A DNA stretch of 19,980 nucleotides from an uncultured Acinetobacter sp. (lineage in GTDB: Bacteria > Pseudomonadota > Gammaproteobacteria > Pseudomonadales > Moraxellaceae): contig CAAGMP010000209.1 of the NCBI GenBank assembly GCA_900771065.1, positions 1 to 19,980 of the forward strand, given 5' to 3'. Under the pieces are notes generated by a model. It made no database searches and had not been told where the DNA came from. It worked only from the letters and a program-made list of their open reading frames with translations. Position 1 is the first letter of the stretch. Each line of letters starts with the position of its first letter. Position numbers and translations under genes: made by a program. Below are positions 14,356-19,980 of the stretch, piece by piece.

Positions 14356-15711
14356 TTATTTTCCAATACAGAATGAACCAAAAATTTCACCCAATAAATC
14401 ATCGGCTGTAAAATCTCCTGTAATTTCACCTAAGGCATTTTGTGCTAAACGCAACGATTCAGCGACCAATTCACCTGCATGAAAAACAGTGAGTTGTTCA
14501 TGTGCTTCTAGTAAATAAAATTGCGTGCGTTTCATCGCATCCAAATGACGCGTGCGGGCAATAAAGGTATCTTCTTCAGGTTGAAAACCAGCATGTGTTG
14601 TAATGACTTCAATTAAGTTTTCAATCCCTAATCCTTGTTTTGCAGAAATAGAAATATGTCTAAAGCCGTCAATTTGCGTTTGTAAAGCCAACTGATGAGA
14701 TAAATCACATTTATTGCCAATTAAAATTAAACGCTTTGGATCTAAATATTGCGCAAAATAATTTTCAGCTAACTGTAATGGATTCTCACCTTCGGTTAAA
14801 TCATAAACTAACAACAATAGATCAGCTTGTTCAATTTCTTTAATGGCACGACGAATCCCTTCTTGTTCAACAATATCCCCTGTTTCTCTTAAACCTGCGG
14901 TATCAGTTAAGGTGATGGGTAAACCATTTAAAGTAATTTTTTCATGTAAGGTATCACGCGTTGTCCCTGCAATATCAGTCACAATAGCACGTTCAATCCC
15001 TGCTAAGGCATTCAGTAAAGAAGATTTTCCTGCATTGGGTTTACCTGCAATCACAACTTGTAAACCTTCGCGCAATAACTGTCCTTGACGCGCCGATTGC
15101 TGAACCTGTGCTACCGATTGTTGAACATCTTCTAATAAAGCTAAAATTTTACCATCGGCTAAAAAATCAATTTCTTCTTCTGGAAAATCAATTGCAGCTT
15201 CAACATGCAAACGTAAGTGAATTAATTTTTGTAAAACAGTATTTACACGCGTTGAAAATGCACCTTGTAAAGAGCGTACTGCCGAACGTGCAGCAGCTTG
15301 TGAAGTTGCATCAATTAAATCGGCAATGGCTTCAGCTTGGACTAAATCGAGTTTGCCATTTTCAAACGCACGCATTGAAAATTCACCTGCTTGTGCAGGA
15401 GTTGCCCCCAATTCAAATAAACGTGCCAATAAAGCATTTTGAATTACAGGACCACCATGCCCTTGTAGCTCCACCACATCTTCACCTGTAAATGAATGTG
15501 GATTGGGAAAGCAAATTACCAAGCCTTCATCCATCACTTGCCCTAAAGCATCGTAAAAAGCGTTAAATGCCGCATAACGTGGTGCTGGTAATGGTTTTTG
15601 CGTTAACTGCTGCGCAATTGCATAGGCTTTAGAACCAGATAAACGAATTACACCCACACCACCACGCCCAGGTGGTGTTGCAATCGCAGCGATGGTGGTT
15701 TGGCTTTTCAT
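14356..15711 (-). CDS. mnmE: tRNA modification GTPase MnmE (451 aa)
   Basis: With MnmG it makes the 5-carboxymethylaminomethyl modification on wobble uridine of certain tRNAs. The N-terminal formyl-THF-binding domain (about 1-118) begins TIAAIATPPGRGGVGVIRLSG. A helical domain is interrupted by a G domain with G1 GKPNAGKS (223-230), G2 GTTRDT (249-254), G3 DTAG (270-273) and G4 NKCD. The C-terminal catalytic motif FCIGK has Cys448. Length is normal. It follows yidC on the same strand after a strong terminator, with only 33 bases between that hairpin and the ATG. The ribosome site is weak (GGGT). The classic oriC gene order rpmH-rnpA-yidD-yidC-mnmE is preserved. Confidence 0.96.
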   Translation of the reverse strand: MKSQTTIAAIATPPGRGGVGVIRLSGSKAYAIAQQLTQKPLPAPRYAAFNAFYDALGQVMDEGLVICFPNPHSFTGEDVVELQGHGGPVIQNALLARLFELGATPAQAGEFSMRAFENGKLDLVQAEAIADLIDATSQAAARSAVRSLQGAFSTRVNTVLQKLIHLRLHVEAAIDFPEEEIDFLADGKILALLEDVQQSVAQVQQSARQGQLLREGLQVVIAGKPNAGKSSLLNALAGIERAIVTDIAGTTRDTLHEKITLNGLPITLTDTAGLRETGDIVEQEGIRRAIKEIEQADLLLLVYDLTEGENPLQLAENYFAQYLDPKRLILIGNKCDLSHQLALQTQIDGFRHISISAKQGLGIENLIEVITTHAGFQPEEDTFIARTRHLDAMKRTQFYLLEAHEQLTVFHAGELVAESLRLAQNALGEITGDFTADDLLGEIFGSFCIGK

Positions 15712-15744
15712 AACAAATTACCCAAATTTCAAACACAAAAAATT

Positions 15745-15782
15745 AAAAATCCGCCCAAGATTACCACCTTGAACGGATTTTT
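15745..15782 (-). terminator. Strong intrinsic terminator between yidC and mnmE
   Basis: On the minus strand AAAAATCCGTTCAAG pairs along all 15 positions (two G-T) with CTTGGGCGGATTTTT, leaving an 8-base loop. TTTTT and then AATTTTTT follow. It lies 18 bases past the yidC stop. Confidence 0.85.
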
Positions 15783-15800
15783 TCAGCTGATTTGATCAAG

Positions 15801-17579
15801 CTAGTTTTGAGTCGTCGATTGTTCACGCTGTGCGCGTTCTTTTTCTACACTCTTATTAATCAAAGTTTGCTGTAAAATCGTAATCAAGTTATTCACAATC
15901 CAGTATAAAACCAAGCCTGCTGGGAAGAACAACAAGAAAACAGTGAAAATAATCGGCATAAATTTAAATACTTTTGCCTGCATTGGATCAGTTGGTTGTG
16001 GGTTCAATGACTGTTGAATGTACATAGTCGCCCCCATAATCAACGGTAAAATAAACCATGGGTCCATTGCAGATAAATCTTGAATCCAAAGAATCCAAGG
16101 TGCATGACGCAATTCAACCGATTCCATTAACACCCAATACAACGCCAAGAAAATGGGCATTTGTAATAATAACGGCAAACAACCTGCTAAAGGATTGACC
16201 TTTTCACGCTTGTATAAGTCCATCATTTCACGAGAGAAGCGCATACGGTCATCGCCGAATTCTTCTTTCATGCGCTGCATTTCTGGAGCAATCACGCGCA
16301 TTTTCGCCATTGAGCGATAACTTTTTGATGACAATGGCCAAAGAATCAATTTAACCAAAACAGTCAATAAGATAATTGCCCATCCCCAGTTACCCACTAA
16401 ACTATGGAATAATTCAAGTCCTAGAAATAATAATTTGGCAATTGGCCATAACCAACCGTAATCTACCGTTTGGTTTAAACCAGGTGCTAAATCTTTTAAC
16501 TCAGACTGAATTTTTGGACCTGAATAGAACGTGGCATCAACTTCAGCTTCAGTACCCGCAGGCACATTAATTGCAGGCGAAGTAAAACCGATAATATTCA
16601 TATTATCAGCCGATTTACGCGATTCTAATTTCGCAGTAAAGTCCTGACCTGCTTCACCTTGTTTTAGTTTAATTTGACCAGGAACCCAAGCACTAACAAA
16701 ATAATGCTGCACAAGCGCGACCCAACCATTGGTTGCATCGACGGTCAATTTCTCATCATTAAAATTGTCAAATTTCAGCTTATTGTACTGCTCATCAGGC
16801 GTGCCCCATGCACCACCAATAAATGTACCTAAAGTGAAAATACCTTGATCTGATTTACCCGGATCATCTGAATTATCACGTTTTAATTGACCAAAGAGCT
16901 GACCTTGCCAATTATTCACACTGCGGTTAATCACTTTATGATTCACTACAATTGGATAATCACCTTGAGTAAAGGTGAAGGTCTTGATGATTTCAACGCC
17001 ATCAGGTGTTTTATAAACCAATGGTACAGTTAAAGTTTGAACTGTTTGACCTTGTTTATTTTTTGATGCTTTAACATCATTTAAATCGTAAGCCGATTTT
17101 TCAAACTCATAGACAGGACGACCATTACGGTTGCTATCTGGACCGTTTAAACCAATTAAACCCGACTGTGCCACATAAGTACGTTGTGGATCACTTTCAA
17201 GCATAATGAAAGGTTCATCACTGTTTTTATTTTTGTCATGATTTAACAATTCAAGACGAACGATATCACCACCTTTTGGATTAATCCAAAGATGATATAA
17301 ATCGGTTTTGACTGAAATAAGCTGTTGTTGATTCGCAGATGCATCAGGCGTGACTTGTTGTGCCACAGCTGTCGTTGCTTGTGGAACATCACTCGATGCT
17401 GCCGTAGCGGTTTGCGTATTTGGTAAGTCAGCAGATACTTCTTGCGTTGTGACAACTTCGGCAGTTTGCTGCTGAGATTGATTTTTCGCCTGTCCATAAT
17501 CTTGTTGCCAAGCCAAAATGAGCAAATACGCGACAACAAACATGGCTCCGAGAATTGCAATCCTGGCCCATTGTTGCAT
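15801..17579 (-). CDS. yidC: Membrane protein insertase YidC (592 aa)
   Basis: It inserts and folds inner-membrane proteins, alone or with SecYEG. The N-terminal membrane anchor covers about residues 5-24. A low-complexity Q/T/A-rich linker (about 30-85) precedes a large periplasmic beta domain (about 88-370). The conserved insertase core follows, with membrane helices near 380-425 (ending LLTVLVKLILWPLSSKSYRSMAKM), then the cytoplasmic hairpin with EFGDDRMRFSREMMDLYKREKVNPLAGCLPLLLQMPIFLALYWVL, and further helices to about residue 570. The conserved positively charged groove arginine is probably the R of SYRSMAKM. It is somewhat longer than E. coli YidC (548) because of the linker. GGGGT lies 7 bases before the ATG, overlapping the end of yidD; the genes are 5 bases apart. 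Confidence 0.96.
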   Translation of the reverse strand: MQQWARIAILGAMFVVAYLLILAWQQDYGQAKNQSQQQTAEVVTTQEVSADLPNTQTATAASSDVPQATTAVAQQVTPDASANQQQLISVKTDLYHLWINPKGGDIVRLELLNHDKNKNSDEPFIMLESDPQRTYVAQSGLIGLNGPDSNRNGRPVYEFEKSAYDLNDVKASKNKQGQTVQTLTVPLVYKTPDGVEIIKTFTFTQGDYPIVVNHKVINRSVNNWQGQLFGQLKRDNSDDPGKSDQGIFTLGTFIGGAWGTPDEQYNKLKFDNFNDEKLTVDATNGWVALVQHYFVSAWVPGQIKLKQGEAGQDFTAKLESRKSADNMNIIGFTSPAINVPAGTEAEVDATFYSGPKIQSELKDLAPGLNQTVDYGWLWPIAKLLFLGLELFHSLVGNWGWAIILLTVLVKLILWPLSSKSYRSMAKMRVIAPEMQRMKEEFGDDRMRFSREMMDLYKREKVNPLAGCLPLLLQMPIFLALYWVLMESVELRHAPWILWIQDLSAMDPWFILPLIMGATMYIQQSLNPQPTDPMQAKVFKFMPIIFTVFLLFFPAGLVLYWIVNNLITILQQTLINKSVEKERAQREQSTTQN

Positions 17580-17584
17580 ATCAA

Positions 17585-17905
17585 TTACCCCAAGTGGTTA
17601 GTATGATTTTGATTCAATAAACGATCACGAAAGGGTACAGCAACATGATGCGTTTGAGAATCTATTTCATGAAATGAAATAAAACGAATTGCTTTCGCTG
17701 GAACAGGATCATAGCCAGATCCACCCCATGGATGACAACAACAAATCCGTTTTGTCGCAAGCCAAGTCCCACGTAACCCACCATGTCTATGTATAGCTTC
17801 CAAAGCATACTGTGAACAAGTTGGAATATAGCGACAGCGTGGTCCAAGTAATGGACTAATTACGATTTGATAGAAGCGAATAAACCAATGCAATACACGA
17901 ACCAT
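17585..17905 (-). CDS. yidD: Membrane protein insertion efficiency factor YidD (106 aa)
   Basis: This is a small amphipathic membrane-associated protein that helps YidC-dependent insertion. Family marks: SPLLGPRCRYIPTCSQYALEAI (residues 17-38, with C24 and C30) and HPWGGSGYDPVP (58-69), preceded by a CCC run at 55-57. A weakly conserved tail of about 35 residues follows, as often seen. GAGA lies about 7 bases before the ATG. It is 9 bases after rnpA and 5 before yidC, so it is tightly operonic. Confidence 0.93.
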   Translation of the reverse strand: MVRVLHWFIRFYQIVISPLLGPRCRYIPTCSQYALEAIHRHGGLRGTWLATKRICCCHPWGGSGYDPVPAKAIRFISFHEIDSQTHHVAVPFRDRLLNQNHTNHLG

Positions 17906-17914
17906 TGGTTATCT

Positions 17915-18307
17915 CTACTTTTGTGGAGAAGAATGAATTTTCAAATGCTTTTTAGCAAGGCGTTGCAACTTTTGCCACGCAAACTGTAATTCCTGATGTA
18001 ATTCAGCATTTGCAACTGCATCTATACCCTGTTTAGGCATAACGACAATATCTAACTGTTCTAATTGCTGTTGGTGCAGGCGAAAGCTTTCACGTGTAAG
18101 ACGTTTTACTCTATTTCTTTCATGTGCACGACGCACTTTTTTCTTTGCAACAACAATTCCTAAGCGACTTTTTAAAGCAAACTCAGAAGGTTTTGCAAGA
18201 AATAAAAAATGGGGTTGATGCACTTTTAAAAGCGCACCATCAAAGACACTTTTATAATCGGCTGCACAACGTAAACGTACGTCATCGCCAAAATTAAAAT
18301 TGGTCAT
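17915..18307 (-). CDS. rnpA: Ribonuclease P protein component (130 aa)
   Basis: This protein subunit of RNase P helps the catalytic RNA mature the 5' ends of tRNAs. The RNR signature is present in KKKVRRAHERNRVKRLTRESFR (around residues 54-75), preceded by SRLGIVVAKK. DIVVMPKQG is the conserved C-terminal strand. I chose the ATG at 18307 (MTNFNFGDDVRL), which gives the 130-residue length I expect for Acinetobacter. An in-frame TTG at 18325 would add six residues (MKILGA). Neither has a strong ribosome site. Translation may be coupled to rpmH, whose stop is 28 bases upstream. Confidence 0.93.
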   Translation of the reverse strand: MTNFNFGDDVRLRCAADYKSVFDGALLKVHQPHFLFLAKPSEFALKSRLGIVVAKKKVRRAHERNRVKRLTRESFRLHQQQLEQLDIVVMPKQGIDAVANAELHQELQFAWQKLQRLAKKHLKIHSSPQK

Positions 18308-18335
18308 TGCACCCAAGATCTTCAAGCGACTGAAA

Positions 18336-18470
18336 TTAAACAGTTAAGCTATGACGACCTTTTGCACGACGGCGAGCTAATACTTGACGACCAGCTTTAG
18401 TAGCCATACGAGCACGGAAACCATGAACGCGTTTGCGTTTTAATTCTGATGGTTGGAATGTACGTTTCAT
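18336..18470 (-). CDS. rpmH: 50S ribosomal protein L34 (44 aa)
   Basis: This is a small basic ribosomal protein of the large subunit. Translation of the minus strand gives [19 protein letters not shown] to begin with and ends GRHSLTV, the universal L34 sequence. GGAG lies 7-8 bases before the ATG. It is the first gene of the leftward rpmH-rnpA-yidD-yidC operon and is driven by a near-consensus promoter about 40 bases upstream. It marks the left side of oriC. Confidence 0.97.
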
Positions 18471-18509
18471 ATCGAAACTCCAAAAATGATCTTTCTATAA
18501 AGGTTCGCG

Positions 18510-18538
18510 ATTTTAGTGCTCATTGCTTGAGCTGTCAA
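18510..18538 (-). promoter_or_regulatory. Near-consensus promoter of the rpmH operon
   Basis: On the minus strand perfect TTGACA (18538-18533), 17-bp spacer, TAAAAT (18515-18510). The leader is about 33 bases. Inverted repeats lie on it: TTGAGC (18527-18532) with GCTCAA (18546-18551) flanks the -35, and GCTCA/TGAGC lies within the spacer. Confidence 0.8.
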
Positions 18539-18701
18539 TGATTAAGCTCAAATCTTAGCAACTCAATTGTAAAAAAATACAATTTTTTGATTAAAATTAA
18601 CCACAGTTTTATAAACAAACTTATCAACAACTCGAAATCATTTTAAATTTAAAATACATTTTCAATTAAGTTATCCACAATTTTTTCAATTTCCAATAAT
18701 T

Positions 18702-18725
18702 AAATTTAAATTTAAATTTAAATTT
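18702..18725. repeat. (AAATTT)4 tandem repeat in oriC
   Basis: Four perfect copies of the self-complementary hexamer AAATTT sit in pure A/T DNA continuing to 18735. It lies between DnaA boxes and is the best candidate for the DNA unwinding element. Confidence is for the repeat; its role is inferred. Confidence 0.85.
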
Positions 18726-18916
18726 ATTATTATTAGGAAGCTATTTTTCTGTGGAAAACAGTATTTTTTATATTAATAACAATGTATTACATTGTGGATA
18801 ATATTGTGATTATCTCTGTATTAAATTGGGGATAAAATAAAGCTAAAAATTATACACAGAGTTATCCTTAAGTTATCCACAGGTTTTCTATTTGATGTGG
18901 ATAAACTAAATTTTCC

Positions 18917-18945
18917 ATGACAGATGTGGATAACTTAGTTAGAAT
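18917..18945 (+). promoter_or_regulatory. Promoter of dnaA, overlapping a DnaA box
   Basis: ATGACA (18917-18922, five of six to TTGACA), 17-bp spacer, TAGAAT (18940-18945). The DnaA box at 18925-18933 lies inside the spacer, which suggests autorepression by DnaA. The leader is about 60 bases. Confidence 0.6.
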
Positions 18946-19011
18946 AGCCTCCCGCTAAAACACAGCCGCGGCTTTCAAAATGCTTTAACCAAATGCAATA
19001 AGGGGATTCAC

Positions 19012-19980
19012 ATGCTTTGGACGGATTGCCTCAATCGCCTGCGCCAAGAGCTTTCAGGAAATGTCTATACCATGTGGATAAAACCATTGGTTGCCGAAGT
19101 TTCTGGGGATAAATTGTGTTTATATGCGCCTAATCCATATTGGACTAAATATATTCAAGAGCATCATCTTGAATTGATTTCGATTTTAGTTGAACAGTTA
19201 TCCGAAGGGCGAGTTTGTCAAGTCGAAATTTTGGTTGATTCACGTCCAGGCAGTATTTTATCTGCAACAGAACAACAGCCTGCAACAACCACTTCAGCTT
19301 TGGAAGTGAAACCCATTACTTCTACCAAATCGGTATCATCAAAAACAAAAAAAGAAGAAAATAATTCAAAAACCAATAGTCGCAAAAAGCAGCTTAATCC
19401 ATTGTTTACTTTCTCGTTATTTGTTGAAGGACGTTCAAATCAAATGGCAGCTGAAACCTGTCGTAAGGTTTTGACCCAATTGGGAGAATCACAACATAAT
19501 CCTTTATTTTTGTATGGTCCAACAGGTTTGGGTAAAACACATTTGATGCAATCTGTGGGTAATGCATTATTACAAGCCAAACCAAATGCTCGAGTTATGT
19601 ACATGACTGCAGAAAGTTTTGTACAAGATTTTGTTGCCTCATTGCAGCAAGGCAAAGTCGATGAGTTTAAGAAAAATTGTCGTTCTTTAGATTTATTATT
19701 GGTTGATGATATTCATTTGTTAGCAGGTAAAGAAGCCAGTTTGGTTGAATTTTTTTATACATTTAACGCATTATTGGATGAATCAAAACAAATTATTTTA
19801 ACTTCAGATCGTTATCCTAAGGAATTAACTGAACTTGATCCACGGTTAGTTTCACGTTTTTCTTGGGGTTTATCGGTTGGTGTTGAACCACCAGATATTG
19901 AAACTCGAATTGAAATTTTATTGAAAAAAGCAGAAAGTAGCCAAGTTGAATTGCCACGAAATTGTGCGTTATTCATCGCA
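19012..19980 (+). CDS. dnaA: Chromosomal replication initiator DnaA (partial, first 323 aa)
   Basis: This AAA+ initiator binds DnaA boxes and melts oriC. The frame is open from 19012 to the window end, so the C-terminal DNA-binding domain is missing here. Domain I covers about residues 1-80 (MLWTDCLNRLRQELSG, then TMWIKPL). A charged, low-complexity linker (about 85-128) precedes NPLFTFSLFVEGRSNQMA. The AAA+ domain shows Walker A GPTGLGKT (169-176), Walker B LLLVDDIHLLAGKE (V231-D233) and a sensor/arginine-finger region, ILTSDRYPKELTELDPRLVSRF. The start is fixed by AGGGG 6-7 bases upstream. A perfect DnaA box lies inside the coding sequence at 19073-19081 (minus orientation). Confidence 0.97.
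   Translation, partial: MLWTDCLNRLRQELSGNVYTMWIKPLVAEVSGDKLCLYAPNPYWTKYIQEHHLELISILVEQLSEGRVCQVEILVDSRPGSILSATEQQPATTTSALEVKPITSTKSVSSKTKKEENNSKTNSRKKQLNPLFTFSLFVEGRSNQMAAETCRKVLTQLGESQHNPLFLYGPTGLGKTHLMQSVGNALLQAKPNARVMYMTAESFVQDFVASLQQGKVDEFKKNCRSLDLLLVDDIHLLAGKEASLVEFFYTFNALLDESKQIILTSDRYPKELTELDPRLVSRFSWGLSVGVEPPDIETRIEILLKKAESSQVELPRNCALFIA

Larger units (their letters stand above)
18598..18945. other. oriC: Chromosomal replication origin (oriC)
   Basis: This is the rpmH-dnaA intergenic region. Perfect DnaA boxes TTATCCACA: plus at 18671-18679 and 18873-18881; minus at 18793-18801, 18896-18904 and 18925-18933. Variants: TTATCAACA (18621-18629), TTTTCCACA (minus, 18750-18758), TTATACACA (18850-18858) and TTATCCCCA (minus, 18827-18835). 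An AT-rich repeat at 18702-18725 is the likely unwinding element. Location beside dnaA and the box density make the call firm. The exact functional limits are inferred. Confidence 0.9.

Noticed and set aside
18565..18584. AATTGTA-AAAAAA-TACAATT hairpin followed by T run near oriC
   Set aside because: The stem is almost all A/T and the flanking genes diverge, so there is no transcript for it to end; likely ordinary AT-rich origin DNA.
19440..19655. Minus-strand open frame opposite dnaA
   Set aside because: It is antisense to the conserved AAA+ domain of dnaA and resembles no protein; a shadow frame.

Overview
The window is a piece of an Acinetobacter-type (Moraxellaceae, Gammaproteobacteria) chromosome running up to the replication origin. 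The evidence is AT-rich DNA, the order dnaA / oriC / rpmH-rnpA-yidD-yidC-mnmE, and the proteins themselves (a TyrRS starting MSNFLPAEEQ, ErpA, Mpl, PurE/PurK). The genus is assigned from recalled protein and gene-order similarity, not from a search. Almost everything is core, chromosomal and intact. I see no insertion sequence, prophage, CRISPR array or tRNA.

Layout, left to right. Positions 1-135 hold what looks like the promoter and leader of an rRNA operon that reads leftward out of the window. An AT-rich spacer follows. tyrS (minus) diverges from anmK (plus), which converges on erpA (minus). yheS (an ABC-F ATPase) and a small unknown gene run rightward and converge on an MltB-family lytic transglycosylase. 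A long leftward stretch follows: mpl, a TerC-family membrane protein behind a yybP-ykoY (Mn2+) riboswitch, a DUF486 membrane protein, then purE-purK. A small secreted unknown protein and hpt run rightward and converge on dsbC. An intergenic parS site separates dsbC from mnmE. The leftward ribosome/membrane-insertion operon rpmH-rnpA-yidD-yidC comes next, then oriC with many DnaA boxes, then rightward dnaA, cut by the window end.

How the genes relate. The right end is the replication and segregation hub: oriC, dnaA and parS within 5 kb. Most leftward genes, including the inferred rrn operon, are transcribed away from oriC and so co-directionally with the left replication fork. MltB-like, Mpl and AnmK are three steps of peptidoglycan turnover and recycling, although they are separate transcription units. 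PurE-PurK (de novo purines) and Hpt (salvage) both supply purine nucleotides.

Most worth a second look: (1) the terC leader, where one strand of the Mn2+ aptamer's P1 helix is also the 5' arm of a strong terminator, with a 17-bp perfect palindrome at the predicted transcription start; (2) two perfect DnaA boxes plus a near-perfect third inside yheS, about 13.5 kb from oriC; (3) the parS site; (4) intrinsic terminators placed immediately upstream of hpt and mnmE with no evident promoter in between. No wholly new system is evident. The novelty, if any, is regulatory.
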